Origin: Aeromonas jandaei
GTDB lineage: Bacteria; Pseudomonadota; Gammaproteobacteria; Enterobacterales; Aeromonadaceae
Reading direction: 5' to 3'
DNA: 64,000 nt
Assembly: GCF_037890695.1 (NCBI RefSeq)
Contig: NZ_CP149571.1
Coordinates: 3,440,001-3,504,000, forward strand
Shown here piece after piece: positions 49,810 to 59,981 of the stretch (position 1 is the stretch's first letter; each line of letters opens with the position of its first letter). Made by a program: the position numbers and the translations under genes. Below the pieces are notes generated by a model. That model did no database searches. It was not told the origin of the DNA and worked only from the letters and a program-made list of their open reading frames with translations.

Positions 49810-50976
49810 TTATTCACCGTCCAGACCACGGATCGGCTTGATGGAACCCCACTGCCGGCAGGATGGGCACTGCCAGAACAACGAGTGAGTGGCAAAGCCG
49901 CACTGCCGACACTTGTGGGTTGATTTGATTTTGATCTGTTCGCCAACTAGCTGTTGCAACAGCTCGAGACTCTCCTTGGCCGGCCCCTCCTCCGCACTGG
50001 CCAGCTGAAAGCCGACCAGTTGGTAAAACCCTTTCATGGAGGGGTGACGGCGCAACTGGCGAAGCACCAGAGAGCGAGCCTGACTCAGGCCATCACGCTC
50101 CTCGACCAGCTGGGCAAGAGCCAGCGTAACCGTCACACCAGCATGCTCTTCAACAGCTTTCTCGAGCAGCGGGATCAGGGTGTGAGTACGCCCCAATTGC
50201 TGATAGCACTCAAGCAGCTTGGGCATCGCTTCCGAGGCAAAATCGATATCCTGCTCAAATACCCGCAGCAGCTCCTTGCTTGCCTGTTCATACTCCGCCT
50301 CTTCCATTGCCAGCTCAGCCAGACGCAGACTGGCCCGGGCACAGCCTGCATTGACGCTGAGCGCTCGCTTGAACTTGGCAAGCGCAGTGGACTTGTCGCC
50401 GTCACGCAGCGCGCTTTCAGCCTGCTCGCAATAAAAGTGGGAGATAGGTTCGGCCAGCTTCTTGCCTTGATACTTTTGCAGGCGAACCGCCACCGAGATG
50501 GCATTGTCCCAGTCACGCAGTTGCTGATGGATGATCAACAGCTGGGCCAGCGCCGTCTCTTCGAAGTCACTGTCTTCGCACAGCTCGTTCCAGAGCGCTT
50601 CGGCCCGATCCAGCAAGCCAGCGGCAAGAAAGTCGCGGGCCAACTCCTGCAGCGCAAGCTGGCGCTGCTCGCGAGTCAACTGGCGGGTGACCAGGTTCTG
50701 GTGGATCTTGATGGCCCTGTCTACCTCGCCACGCTGGCGAAACAGGTTGCCAAGAGAGAGATGGGTTTCGATGGTTTCACTGTCCACTTCCAGCAGCTGG
50801 ATAAAGAGATCCACCGCCTTGTCAGATTCATCGGACAGCAAATAGTTGAGGCCCGCCACATATTGGCGGGAAAACTGGTTACTCTGTTTCTGGGTGTCCT
50901 GGCGAACACTCCTGCGCCCCATGTACCAACCATAACCGGCGGCAATGGGCAGCAGCAGGAAAAGCAGTTCAAGCAT
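49810..50976 (-). CDS. lapB: Lipopolysaccharide assembly protein LapB
   Basis: Membrane-anchored TPR protein that links LpxC degradation by FtsH to LPS demand. 388 residues. An N-terminal helix (MLELLFLLLPIAAGYGWYMG) is followed by about nine TPR motifs and a rubredoxin-type metal site near the C-terminus (KCRQCGFATHSLFWQCPSC). The lapA-lapB-pyrF order is conserved in enteric bacteria. Confidence 0.95.
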   Translation of the reverse strand: MLELLFLLLPIAAGYGWYMGRRSVRQDTQKQSNQFSRQYVAGLNYLLSDESDKAVDLFIQLLEVDSETIETHLSLGNLFRQRGEVDRAIKIHQNLVTRQLTREQRQLALQELARDFLAAGLLDRAEALWNELCEDSDFEETALAQLLIIHQQLRDWDNAISVAVRLQKYQGKKLAEPISHFYCEQAESALRDGDKSTALAKFKRALSVNAGCARASLRLAELAMEEAEYEQASKELLRVFEQDIDFASEAMPKLLECYQQLGRTHTLIPLLEKAVEEHAGVTVTLALAQLVEERDGLSQARSLVLRQLRRHPSMKGFYQLVGFQLASAEEGPAKESLELLQQLVGEQIKIKSTHKCRQCGFATHSLFWQCPSCRQWGSIKPIRGLDGE

Positions 50977-50985
50977 TGAGGAACA

Positions 50986-51270
50986 TTATTCCTTACCCGC
51001 TGAACGGGCCAGCTCCAACTCGCGGGTTTGACGACGCATGGTGCGGTTGAGGGTGCGGTTTTGCAGCTTCAAACGCAGGAAAAGCAGGCCGAATACCAGC
51101 CACCCCAGCATGAAACCACCGGCAAAAAAGAATCCCAGCAGCATGGCGAGGGAGAATTCGCCCTGAGCAATCAGGTAATTGAACTGAACCAGTTGGCCAT
51201 TTTGTGAGCCTAACGCCAGGGTGAGGACAAACACCAGTACCAGCGGAATGAGGGCCAAAATACGCTTCAT
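50986..51270 (-). CDS. lapA: Lipopolysaccharide assembly protein LapA
   Basis: 94 residues, two membrane helices (about 4-22 and 41-66) followed by a basic cytosolic coiled tail (RLKLQNRTLNRTMRRQTREL). Partner of LapB in LPS assembly control. The lapB start is 9 bp after its stop. Confidence 0.92.
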   Translation of the reverse strand: MKRILALIPLVLVFVLTLALGSQNGQLVQFNYLIAQGEFSLAMLLGFFFAGGFMLGWLVFGLLFLRLKLQNRTLNRTMRRQTRELELARSAGKE

Positions 51271-51398
51271 AAGAGCTCCCTGTCAGTATCTAATGAGAGG
51301 CTGATTATCCTTAAAATCACAGGCAGACTCTAGAGTGAATGGGAAAAGAGTTTGATAAACAAGATGGTTGGCACGATTTGTGTGCCAAAAACAAAAAA

Positions 51399-51417
51399 GG
51401 CATACCCGAGGTATGCC
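51399..51417 (-). terminator. Terminator of ihfB
   Basis: GGCATACC-CGA-GGTATGCC stem with a T tract on the minus strand (A run 51393-51398), 11 bp past the ihfB stop. A second hairpin TTGGCAC/GTGCCAA lies just beyond (51368-51388). Confidence 0.75.
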
Positions 51418-51427
51418 CATTTTCGCA

Positions 51428-51712
51428 TTATTCGATGATGTTGACGCGCTCGCGCAACTCTTTGCCAGGCTTGAAGTGCGGGACATATTTCCCGGTCAGT
51501 TCAACCTTGTCCCCGGTCTTGGGGTTACGGCCCACACGAGGGGCACGATAGTGCAGCGAAAAACTGCCGAATCCACGGATTTCAATCCGGTCGCCGTTTT
51601 GCAAGGTCGACGCCATCTGCTCAAGGATCTCCTTGATGGCGGCTTCGACATCCTTGGCCGGCATATGCATGCGGCTGGCTGCCAGTTGTTCGATGAGATC
51701 TGATTTGGTCAT
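51428..51712 (-). CDS. ihfB: Integration host factor subunit beta
   Basis: DNA-bending histone-like protein. 94 residues from [12 protein letters not shown] at 51712, with the beta-arm tip region [18 protein letters not shown] and the HU/IHF signature [18 protein letters not shown]. Located after rpsA, from which a terminator separates it, as in E. coli. Confidence 0.95.
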
Positions 51713-51766
51713 AACGTTAAATCTCCTTCCCCGATCACATGCAATAATCATTTTGCCAGGATAAAA

Positions 51767-51793
51767 AAGGGCGGCGCAATGCCGCCCTTTTCT
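51767..51793 (-). terminator. Terminator of rpsA
   Basis: AAAAGGGCGGC-GCAAT-GCCGCCCTTTT, with a T tract on the minus strand, 12 bp after the rpsA stop. It lies between rpsA and ihfB. Confidence 0.85.
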
Positions 51794-51804
51794 TGCATCA
51801 AGGA

Positions 51805-53475
51805 TTACTCACCCTTGGCGGCTTTGAACGCTTCAGCCATAGCATTGCTGAACACAACTTCTTCTTGCTGGTTCAGGTTATCGATAGCAACGCGCTCGTC
51901 AGCTTCGTCCTTAGCACGGACAGACAGGCTTACGGTGCGGTTCTTACGATCAACGCCCATGAATTTAGCTTCAACTTCGTCACCAACAGACAGCACCAGA
52001 GTGGCGTCTTCTACGCGGTCACGAGCAGCGTCGGAGGCACGCAGGTAGCCTTCTACACCGTCAGCCAGTTCGATAACGGCACCTTTGGCATCAACCTCGG
52101 TAACCTTACCCTTCACAATAGCACCTTTCTTGTTGTCAGACAGGTACTTATTGAACGGGTCTTCTTCGATCTGCTTGACGCCCAGGGAGATGCGCTCACG
52201 CTCCGGGTCAACTTGCAGAACAACGGCTTCGATCTCGTCGCCTTTCTTGAATTCACGAACTGCTTCTTCACCCTGGTTGTTCCAGGAGATGTCAGACAGG
52301 TGAACCAGACCGTCGATGCCGCCGTCCAGACCGATGAAGATACCGAAGTCAGTGATAGACTTGATCTTGCCGGAAACACGGTCGCCTTTGGCGTGAGTTT
52401 CGGCAAACAGCTGCCACGGGTTGGATTTGCACTGCTTCAGACCCAGGGAGATACGACGACGCTCTTCGTCGATGTCCAGAACCATCACGTCAACCACGTC
52501 GCCAACGTTAACAACTTTGGACGGGTGGATGTTCTTGTTGGTCCAATCCATCTCGGATACGTGTACCAGGCCTTCAACGCCTTCTTCGATTTCAACGAAG
52601 CAGCCGTAGTCGGTCAGGTTGGTCACGCGGCCAGACAGACGGGTGGTCTCAGGGTAACGCTTGGCGATAGCAACCCACGGATCTTCGCCCAGTTGCTTCA
52701 GACCCAGAGATACACGGGTACGCTCGCGGTCGAACTTCAGAACCTTGACAGCGATCTCGTCGCCAACGTTGACGATTTCGGAAGGATGCTTAACGCGCTT
52801 CCACGCCATGTCGGTGATGTGCAGCAGGCCGTCAACACCGCCCAGATCTACGAATGCACCGTAGTCGGTCAGGTTCTTGACGATACCCTTAACTTCTTGA
52901 CCTTCTTGCAGGTTAGCCAGCAGGCTTTCACGCTCGGAGGTGTTCTCGGTTTCGATCACTGCGCGACGGGAAACAACAACGTTGTTGCGCTTCTGGTCCA
53001 GCTTGATGACTTTGAACTCGAGTTCTTTGTTTTCCAGGTGAGCGGTGTCACGGATCGGACGCACGTCAACCAGAGAACCCGGCAGGAAGGCACGGATGCC
53101 ATTCAGTTCAACGGTGAAACCACCCTTGACCTTGCCGTTGATGATACCGATAACGGTAGCTTGCTCTTCGTAAGCTTTTTCAAGCTGCAGCCAGGCTTCG
53201 TGGCGCTTGGCTTTTTCGCGGGACAGCTTGGTTTCGCCGAAACCATCTTCGATAGAGTCCAGAGCCACGTCAACGGAGTCACCTACGTTGATTTCCAGCT
53301 CGCCCATGGCGTTCTTGAATTCTTCAGCCGGGATAGCGGACTCGGATTTCAGACCGGCGTCAACCAGTACGAAACCGTTCTCGATAGCAACGACAGTACC
53401 CTTGACGATGGAACCTTGACGGGTTTCAACGGCGTTCAGGGACTCTTCAAAGAGTTGAGCAAAAGATTCGATCAT
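51805..53475 (-). CDS. rpsA: 30S ribosomal protein S1
   Basis: Binds mRNA leader regions and helps initiation. 556 residues with six S1 (OB) repeats, each marked by KGxVxxxxDFGxFVxLxGG...GLVHxSD; the first two are ribosome-binding repeats and the last four bind RNA. Essential. Codon choice is noticeably more biased than in neighbours, as expected for a highly expressed gene. Its neighbour upstream is cmk. Confidence 0.97.
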
Positions 53476-53570
53476 TAGTTTATGTCACAAATGAAACATC
53501 CACTTGTCATCCAGCACAAGCGGGGTTGTTTTTAATAATCTGCGCCATCCATGGTGCAGACGACCGGATG

Positions 53571-54263
53571 TCAGCTTGCGCTGGCATCTCCGAGTTGTTG
53601 CTCTGCATAGGCGAGTACTGTTGCCAGTACCTCTTCTATGGTCATGGTGGTTGAATCCACCACGAGAGCATCTTCTGCCGGTTTCAGGGGGGCAACGGCG
53701 CGATTTCTATCGCGATCGTCACGCTCACGGATCTCGGTTAAAAGACACTCAAAGTTAACATCAAAGCCCTTATCTTGCAACTGCTTATAGCGGCGCTGAG
53801 CCCGCTCTTCGGCACTTGCGTCGAGGAAAATCTTCACTTCGGCTTCAGGGAAAACCACTGTACCCATGTCACGGCCATCGGCAATCAGCCCCGGCGCCTG
53901 ACGAAATGCCCGCTGACGGCGCAGCAGCGCTTCACGCACGCGCGGGAATGCCGCGATTTTACTGGCGGCGTTGCCGACCTGCTCGGTCCGGATGGTACGG
54001 GAGACATCCTCCCCCTCCAGGATCACCTTGACCAGATCACCTTCCACCTGAAACTGCACATCCAGATTGGCAGCCAGCGGCACCAGCGCGGCTTCGGAAT
54101 CGAGCTCGACATCATGATGCAGGGCAGCCAGTGACAACACCCGATAGATGGCGCCGGAATCGAGCAGGTGCCAACCCAGCTTTTCTGCCAGCAACTGGCA
54201 CAAGGTGCCCTTGCCCGCACCACTTGGGCCATCAATTGTCATTACGGGGGCCATCTGAGGCAT
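53571..54263 (-). CDS. cmk: Cytidylate kinase
   Basis: Phosphorylates CMP and dCMP. 230 residues from [12 protein letters not shown] at 54263; the ATG at 54254 is a possible alternative. The P-loop is [12 protein letters not shown] near residue 11, and the CMP-binding region has [25 protein letters not shown] and RYKQLQDKG. cmk-rpsA order is conserved. The remaining 240 bp to ribA hold no supported gene. Confidence 0.94.
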   Translation of the reverse strand: MPQMAPVMTIDGPSGAGKGTLCQLLAEKLGWHLLDSGAIYRVLSLAALHHDVELDSEAALVPLAANLDVQFQVEGDLVKVILEGEDVSRTIRTEQVGNAASKIAAFPRVREALLRRQRAFRQAPGLIADGRDMGTVVFPEAEVKIFLDASAEERAQRRYKQLQDKGFDVNFECLLTEIRERDDRDRNRAVAPLKPAEDALVVDSTTMTIEEVLATVLAYAEQQLGDASAS

Positions 54264-54521
54264 AACTTCTCTCCTGCACAATGTTGCTCCCGCTCCTTGG
54301 AGCGAGTTAATGGGCGCCGATTATACCCGAATGTGCCGGCGCTGGCAGTTATCTGTCACCAGATTTGCGCAAAAGGGGAAAATAGGGATACCAACGACGC
54401 CATCTGTTGATTTGCTTCACTATTTCATTAATCAATGCAGGGACTTGTTCTTATGGTCGTCATCCTGAAGGCGCGCTAAACTGGGCCCCTTTTTCTGAGC
54501 AGTTGTAGTAAGGAGCAACCT

Positions 54522-55115
54522 ATGAGCAGCGTTACCCTAGTGGCCAAATCCAAGTTGCCAACCCCTTGGGGCACCTTCACGCTGGTAGGTTTTCAGGAAA
54601 CCGGCACAGGCAAGGATCACGCAGCCCTGGTGATGGGCGATATCACTGGCGCCGAACCCGTTCTCGGGCGTATTCACTCCGAATGTCTGACCGGTGATGC
54701 TCTGTTCAGCTTGCGCTGTGATTGCGGTTTCCAGCTGCAGGCCGCATTGGAGAACATCGCCAAGGCCGGCCGTGGCGTGCTGTTGTATGTCCGTCAGGAG
54801 GGTCGCGGTATCGGTCTGTTGAACAAGATCCGCGCCTATCACCTGCAAGATCAGGGCGCCGATACCGTTGAGGCCAACGTAGCGCTCGGCTTTGCCGCCG
54901 ACATGCGCGACTACACCATCTGTGCCGACATGCTCAAACAGCTGGAGGTGCAATCCCTCAAGCTGATGACCAACAACCCGCGCAAGATGAAGGCGATGGA
55001 ATCCTTTGGCATTCCGGTGGCCGAGCGAGTTCCCCTGCAGGAGGGGCGCAATCCCCACAACGAATTCTACCTCTCGACCAAGGCCAGCAAACTGGATCAC
55101 ATGTTGAAAAAGTGA
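54522..55115 (+). CDS. ribA: GTP cyclohydrolase II
   Basis: First step of riboflavin synthesis. 197 residues. The zinc site is [20 protein letters not shown], with Cys residues near 54, 65 and 67, followed by [19 protein letters not shown] near residue 91. GGAGCAACCT precedes the ATG. It ends in a strong terminator. Confidence 0.95.
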   Translation: MSSVTLVAKSKLPTPWGTFTLVGFQETGTGKDHAALVMGDITGAEPVLGRIHSECLTGDALFSLRCDCGFQLQAALENIAKAGRGVLLYVRQEGRGIGLLNKIRAYHLQDQGADTVEANVALGFAADMRDYTICADMLKQLEVQSLKLMTNNPRKMKAMESFGIPVAERVPLQEGRNPHNEFYLSTKASKLDHMLKK

Positions 55116-55146
55116 TGTTGGCTGACAGTGATGCTGACCGGCAATG

Positions 55147-55174
55147 AAAAACGCCTCCCTGCGGAGGCGTTTTT
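55147..55174. terminator. Terminator of ribA
   Basis: Twelve-base arms AAAAACGCCTCC and GGAGGCGTTTTT around CTGC, between ribA and the convergent LysR gene. Confidence 0.9.
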
Positions 55175-55208
55175 TATTTGTACTCCAGGTATTTGGACTA
55201 CAGGCTTC

Positions 55209-56153
55209 TCAACGCTCGGGCAAGGTGGCCAGCAGCGCCTGCCACTCCCGCTGATTAGGTGCGGCAAGATACTCATCAAGGCGCTCATGGCTGAGCGTCG
55301 GAACAAGCCGCGCAATGAAATCATAAAGATAAGCAGGTACAAATGCCCCTCTGCGCAAACCAATTGCCGCCATACCGGCCGGCAGATCGGGCAGCGCCTT
55401 CATCACCAAATCATCATCGCGACCCGTTTCCCGGGCCAGCATTGCCATGATGCCAAACCCCATTCCCTGCCTGACATAGGTTTTGAGCACGTCGCTGTCA
55501 CTGGCCAGACAGACAATGCGATGCTCCTCATGGGCTGACGTGGGTGCCAATGATCGTCCGTCACTGATCAGCGGCACATTGCCCAAGTCAGCCAGTGAAC
55601 TCGGCGAGCGTGCCGCCACAGGATGGCTCGCCGGCACCACCAGCCCCCGCAACCAGCGAAAGCTCGGCAGGATCAGCAACCCCTCGTCGCAATGATCTTC
55701 GATATCATCAAGCAACATCAGGTGAGCGCTACCGTTTTGCAGCGCACTGCAGCATGTTGCTGCATCTCCCTGCATCAGGGTGAGCGTCACCTTGGGAAAA
55801 CGCGCGGTAAATCCCTTGATAAGGTCGGGCAGGATATAGCGGGCCTGCAGATGGGTCGCGGCGACGGTGAGCTGTCCCTGTTCCGGGTGGATATGAGCCC
55901 TTGCCATCGTCTTGATGGTTGCCACCTTCTCCAGCACGTCGGTCGCGACCTTGATCACCTCCTGACCGATCGGGGTGATCCGGGTCAGATGCTTGCCACT
56001 TCGCTCGAAGATCTGGATGCCAAGCTCATCTTCCAGCATCCGTACCTGCTTGCTGATCCCGGGCTGGGAGGTATAGAGGCTCTCGGCTGTCGCCGACAGA
56101 TTAAGGCCGTGATTCGCCACTTCGACGATATAACGCAGTTGCTGCAGCTTCAT
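55209..56153 (-). CDS. CysB/Cbl-family LysR transcription regulator
   Basis: 314 residues from MKLQQLRYIVEVANHGLNLS at 56153. The N-terminal winged helix (about 1-60) is very close to CysB (AESLYTSQPGISKQVRMLEDELGIQIFERSGKHLT). The effector domain keeps HLQARYILPDLIKGF and DVLKTYVRQGMGFG but differs at CysB ligand positions: the segment with CysB Thr202 (GFTGRS) reads ISDGRSLAPTS. ribA-cysB adjacency matches E. coli. It may be CysB with altered inducer binding or a Cbl-type paralogue. Confidence 0.85.
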   Translation of the reverse strand: MKLQQLRYIVEVANHGLNLSATAESLYTSQPGISKQVRMLEDELGIQIFERSGKHLTRITPIGQEVIKVATDVLEKVATIKTMARAHIHPEQGQLTVAATHLQARYILPDLIKGFTARFPKVTLTLMQGDAATCCSALQNGSAHLMLLDDIEDHCDEGLLILPSFRWLRGLVVPASHPVAARSPSSLADLGNVPLISDGRSLAPTSAHEEHRIVCLASDSDVLKTYVRQGMGFGIMAMLARETGRDDDLVMKALPDLPAGMAAIGLRRGAFVPAYLYDFIARLVPTLSHERLDEYLAAPNQREWQALLATLPER

Positions 56154-56229
56154 GGCGCAATCCTCTGGCGGAGACACCACTAATAGTAATCAACTTTTGC
56201 CAGCCCACTGTCGACACGGCCCGGCCCCA

Positions 56230-57105
56230 TCAGGCAGGGCGATCTTTGAGCAAGAAATCGCGCAGGGCACGGTTGGCCATGGAGAGCGGATCACCCCGTC
56301 GCCACGCTACGCAGAGATCGAGAAAAATCGGAGGTTCGAAAGGCACGCCGCACAAGTCAGGCTCCTCCTCCAGCACCATCCGCAAAAAGGTGGTCACGGC
56401 AAAACCCTGACGCACCACCGCCTTGAGCAGGGGGATCAGGTTGCTCTCGAAGGCAATATCGGGCTCAACCCCGAGCTTCTGTGCCAGCGCCTCCATGTGC
56501 TCCCGGTGGTAAAAGCCACGCCGGAACAGTGCCAACTCCTGAGTAAAGAACTGGGCGAGCGTGACGGACGCTGCGCCGCGCAGCGGATGATCCTCCCCCA
56601 CCACCATCAGCATCTCTTCGCTCAGCAGATGGGCCCCTTCAATGGCCGGGGGCAGATCACTGGTGATCAGGATGGCGAGATCCAGAGTGCCATCCACCAT
56701 CCGGCTCAGCAGCTCCCGGGTGCCCGCCTCCTCCACCCGGATCTTGAGTCCGGGATAGCGGTGTTTGAAAGCCATCAGGCGCGAAGGAAAGTAGTAAGAG
56801 CCCATCATGTAGGGGATCCCGATACGCACCTCCCCCCGCTCCAGCCCCTTGAGCTCAGCCATCTCGGCCTCAGCCTGGTGCATCTGCAACAACAGACGCT
56901 CGGCGTGGCGACAGAGCACCTCCCCCTCCGGCGTCAGCCGTACCGCCCGGTCCTGACGGTCGAACAGGCGCAGCTCGAGCTGCTGCTCCAGCTTGGCAAT
57001 GGCCATGCTGATGGCTGGCTGGGCCACATGCAGGCTGTTGGCCGCCCGGGTAAAAGAGCCGGCATCCCTGACCGCCAGCAGATAGGTGAGTTGTTTCAGA
57101 TCCAT
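56230..57105 (-). CDS. LysR family transcription regulator
   Basis: 291 residues. Winged helix at the N-terminus (TYLLAVRDAGSFTRAANSLHVAQPAISMAIAKLEQQL) followed by the two-lobed effector domain (about 90-290). It is divergent from an MFS exporter gene, the standard layout for a local activator of that exporter. A dyad CATCT-TATG-AGATG sits just upstream of its start, a likely binding site. Ligand unknown. Confidence 0.92.
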   Translation of the reverse strand: MDLKQLTYLLAVRDAGSFTRAANSLHVAQPAISMAIAKLEQQLELRLFDRQDRAVRLTPEGEVLCRHAERLLLQMHQAEAEMAELKGLERGEVRIGIPYMMGSYYFPSRLMAFKHRYPGLKIRVEEAGTRELLSRMVDGTLDLAILITSDLPPAIEGAHLLSEEMLMVVGEDHPLRGAASVTLAQFFTQELALFRRGFYHREHMEALAQKLGVEPDIAFESNLIPLLKAVVRQGFAVTTFLRMVLEEEPDLCGVPFEPPIFLDLCVAWRRGDPLSMANRALRDFLLKDRPA

Positions 57106-57114
57106 GTATCAATT

Positions 57115-57128
57115 CATCTTATGAGATG
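57115..57128. promoter_or_regulatory. Dyad in the LysR/MFS intergenic region
   Basis: CATCT-TATG-AGATG is a symmetric site in the 95-bp intergenic region, whose remaining part is strongly A+T-rich. A LysR-type operator is expected here; binding is inferred. Confidence 0.45.
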
Positions 57129-57200
57129 GATAACTTAAATATATTATATTTATATCTAGGCGTACCTTACCCTGATGAAAAATGGTCAGGATGATATGCA

Positions 57201-58415
57201 ATGATCGAAGCCGGTAGTCGTGAATGGATACGCGCCACCCTGGCGCTCAGCCTGGGATCCTTTCTGGTCTTTCTCAATCTCTATCAAACCCATCCCCTGC
57301 TCCCGCTGCTGGCTCAGGTCTTCTCGGTCAACTCGCTCGCCGCCAGCTGGACGCTGGCCGGTTGTACTGCCGGGCTGGCTGCCTCCCTGCTGCTGTGTGC
57401 CCGACTGGCGGATCGCCATGGCCGTCGCCAGATCATGCTGGGAACCCTCACTTTGGCCATCCTGCTCTCCCTGCTGCTCCCTCTCGTCGAACAGTTTCGC
57501 ACCCTGCTCATACTGCGCGTGCTGCAAGGCGCGCTGCTGGCGGGCCTGCCGGCAACAGCTATCGCCTATATGGGCGAGGAGTTCAGCAAGCGGGCACTGC
57601 TCTCGGCGGTCGGGGTTTATATCGCCGCCAACTCCCTTGGCGGGATCGCAGGACGAGTAGTAGGAGGGCTGCTGGCCGGCTGGTTTGGCGACTGGCAACA
57701 CACCTTCCTCGGGGTCGGGGTGATCAGCCTGTCGCTCTTGCCGCTGGTCTTCTGGCTACTGCCAAAACAGGCTCGTTTTGTTCCCGTCAATCCGGCTCCG
57801 GGCCAGTTTGCCCGCGCCCTGCGTGGTCATCTGACCAACCCGCTGCTGGTGGGGGCCTATCTGATTGGCGGGCTCAACTTCATGGTCTTTTTGAACCAGT
57901 TCAGCTATCTCACCTTTTTGCTGGCCAACCCCCCCTTCTCCCTGCCGACCCAGTGGCTCGGCATGCTCTTTCTCACCTATCTCTCGGGTACGGTCGCCTC
58001 TTCTCTCAGCGGTCGCTGCGCCAATCGCTGGGGAGCACAGCGCATGTTGCTTGGCGGCATTGCCCTCATGGCGCTCGGTAGCCTCTGCTTGCTGCAAGGC
58101 ACTCTGCCCGCCATTTTGAGCGGCCTGCTCATCTCGAGCTTCGGCTTTTTCATGGCGCACGCTTGTGCCAGCGCCTGGGTCGGCCACCATGTCGAGCACA
58201 ACCGGGCGCTCGCCTCCTCCCTCTATCTGGTGGCCTACTATCTGGGCGCCAGTCTGGGCGGGCTCTACCTCCACCCCTTCTGGGAGAAGGGAGGGCTGGG
58301 CGGGCTGGTGCTGGGGATCGAGCTGGTGCTGCTCCTGACCGCAGGTCTTGGTATCTGGCTCGGCCGCCTGAAACAACGCAGCGAGCATGGGCTGACGCCT
58401 CACCACTTCGCATAA
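57201..58415 (+). CDS. Major facilitator superfamily exporter (YnfM-like)
   Basis: 404 residues, twelve membrane helices. Motif A appears as CARLADRHGRRQIML near residue 66, and ASSLYLVAYYLGASLGG near residue 343 matches the YnfM/sugar-efflux group, as does MGEEFSKRALLSAVGVYIAANSLGGI near residue 124. Substrate unknown. It is likely controlled by the divergent LysR protein. Confidence 0.9.
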   Translation: MIEAGSREWIRATLALSLGSFLVFLNLYQTHPLLPLLAQVFSVNSLAASWTLAGCTAGLAASLLLCARLADRHGRRQIMLGTLTLAILLSLLLPLVEQFRTLLILRVLQGALLAGLPATAIAYMGEEFSKRALLSAVGVYIAANSLGGIAGRVVGGLLAGWFGDWQHTFLGVGVISLSLLPLVFWLLPKQARFVPVNPAPGQFARALRGHLTNPLLVGAYLIGGLNFMVFLNQFSYLTFLLANPPFSLPTQWLGMLFLTYLSGTVASSLSGRCANRWGAQRMLLGGIALMALGSLCLLQGTLPAILSGLLISSFGFFMAHACASAWVGHHVEHNRALASSLYLVAYYLGASLGGLYLHPFWEKGGLGGLVLGIELVLLLTAGLGIWLGRLKQRSEHGLTPHHFA

Positions 58416-58425
58416 GCAAAGAAAA

Positions 58426-58453
58426 AGAGAGGGGCACCCGGGTGCCCCTCTCT
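58426..58453. terminator. Bidirectional terminator after the MFS gene
   Basis: Fourteen-base perfect arms AGAGAGGGGCACCC and GGGTGCCCCTCTCT with no spare loop bases, between the MFS gene and convergent yecM. Confidence 0.85.
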
Positions 58454-58479
58454 TCATCCGATATCAATCTTCCAAGCCC

Positions 58480-59025
58480 TTAGTGGGTCTCGAAATAGTC
58501 GTCAGGTACCGCCACTACTGCGCCAGTGGCCACCTCTTCGGCGATCACCTCCGCCAGCGGGCGCAGGTGAAACTTGATCTGTCCGGAAGGCAGCATCAGC
58601 GCCACATCGGGATTGCGACTATCCAGCATGTTGCCGGTTTTGAAGGGAAGCTCGGGATGACGCTCCACCAGCGCCTGAAGGGAAGGCACCACCAGCTCGA
58701 TATGCTCAAGCCCGGCCTGATGAGTGCGGCCCGGTTTGGGCGCCGCCAGCTCGATGCAGGGAACGCGTAGCGCTCCGGCCTGTACTGGCTGATGCAGCTG
58801 ATAAGTAGCGATGGGACGGCCACCAATCATCCCCTCCACCAGCAACTCCCCTGCCCCTGCCAAGAGTTCGTCGAGGTGCAGATATTCGGGCAAGGTAGCG
58901 GCACGATAGCAGAGGTGGTCAATGTGAGGTTCAGCGAAAGAGAGGCCACATTCGGCCAATTCAGCCAGCAACCGGGCAACAAAAGGGGCCATCGGCCCCA
59001 GAGTAGAATCGAGTGGGTGAGACAT
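58480..59025 (-). CDS. yecM: YecM family protein (VOC-like fold)
   Basis: 181 residues from MSHPLDSTLGPM at 59025. Matches YecM in IDHLCYRAATLPEYLHL near residue 36 and GLEHIELVVPS near residue 106. The fold is vicinal-oxygen-chelate-like, with metal-type residues His and Glu, but the function is unknown. The start lies two bases after the stop of the upstream hypothetical gene, so they form an operon. Confidence 0.85.
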   Translation of the reverse strand: MSHPLDSTLGPMAPFVARLLAELAECGLSFAEPHIDHLCYRAATLPEYLHLDELLAGAGELLVEGMIGGRPIATYQLHQPVQAGALRVPCIELAAPKPGRTHQAGLEHIELVVPSLQALVERHPELPFKTGNMLDSRNPDVALMLPSGQIKFHLRPLAEVIAEEVATGAVVAVPDDYFETH

Positions 59026-59027
59026 GC

Positions 59028-59792
59028 TTACCATTTCTTCTTGGGTTGAAACAGAACATCGAGCTCGTCGGCTTCCTTGTCCTTGATGTTTTGCAGATCC
59101 TGCGCGCTGTTTTGCTGCTGCAGCTCTTCGAGCTCCTTGAGCCCCTGCCGCATATCCTCTTCACGAGCCAGCAGATAGGGATCCTTGTCCACTACACTGG
59201 CCATGGCAGAGAGCCCTTTGGTGTAGAGCTGGCGGCAAGTGCCGTACTGGCCCTGAATGCGGGCGTCCATCGCCCGCTTGACCAGATTCGAGATGTTGAT
59301 CTTGAGCTGCATCAGCTCGAGGCGGCGATCTTCCTGGGCAAATCCTTGCGGATCAATCTTGCCCTTGTTGTGCTCGACCCGCAGCACGGCCCGCATCTTC
59401 TTGACCAGCTGCAGCATCTGGATGGCCTGGCGATCGGACTCGGGCGTCTTGAAGTGCCCCTCATCCTGCGCGCTGTAGTTCTCCTGCACATTCTTGATCT
59501 GGGTCTGGACATCAACGATGCGCTGCTTGATCTGGCTGTTTGGCATCACCTGGGCAATGGCGCGATAGGCATCCAGAATGCGGTGTTGCATCAGCAGCAC
59601 CATGTTTTTGGAAAAGGGCACCAGATTGACGTTCAGCAGCACCTCTTCGGTCTCGTCAGCCACCGTTTTGTGTCTGGCAACCGCGTGGCGCTTGTCCGAC
59701 TCAGCTTTCTGCTTATATTGCTGCACCACGTTATAGGCGATAACCAAAAACAGGAGTGCGCCAATAGACAGCAATACCAAAGTTAAAATCAT
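59028..59792 (-). CDS. Hypothetical protein with N-terminal membrane anchor
   Basis: 254 residues from MILTLVLLSIGALLFLVIAY at 59792. One membrane helix is followed by a long charged helical region with several short heptad-like stretches (QRIVDVQTQIKNVQ, REEDMRQGLKELEELQQQ) and a basic end QPKKKW. I do not recognise a family. It probably forms a cytosolic coiled coil held at the inner membrane. yecM follows directly. Confidence 0.75.
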   Translation of the reverse strand: MILTLVLLSIGALLFLVIAYNVVQQYKQKAESDKRHAVARHKTVADETEEVLLNVNLVPFSKNMVLLMQHRILDAYRAIAQVMPNSQIKQRIVDVQTQIKNVQENYSAQDEGHFKTPESDRQAIQMLQLVKKMRAVLRVEHNKGKIDPQGFAQEDRRLELMQLKINISNLVKRAMDARIQGQYGTCRQLYTKGLSAMASVVDKDPYLLAREEDMRQGLKELEELQQQNSAQDLQNIKDKEADELDVLFQPKKKW

Positions 59793-59932
59793 AGGATGTT
59801 CAAACCCCTGTCCCAATCCAATTGCGTGATCCTACAACAGCTTACCCACTTAAGGTAGCCTGCAGATCCCCCCTTGCCCACGATTTGTCACCAAGCTGGG
59901 CGGCAGCTCCCGGGGAGATGGCAGGATCAAGA

Positions 59933-59957
59933 GGGAGCGCACAAGATGCACGCTCCC
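59933..59957. terminator. Hairpin downstream of nfsA
   Basis: GGGAGCG and CGCTCCC arms with an 11-nt loop; the T tract is better on the plus strand (CCCTTTTAG) than the minus. A weak terminator for nfsA, if functional. Confidence 0.5.
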
Positions 59958-59981
59958 TTTTAGTATCGCCCATCAGGCTCA

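Noticed and set aside
51793..53478. A 561-codon plus-strand frame opposite rpsA
   Set aside because: It is an antisense shadow of the strongly biased rpsA codons; no domain resemblance.
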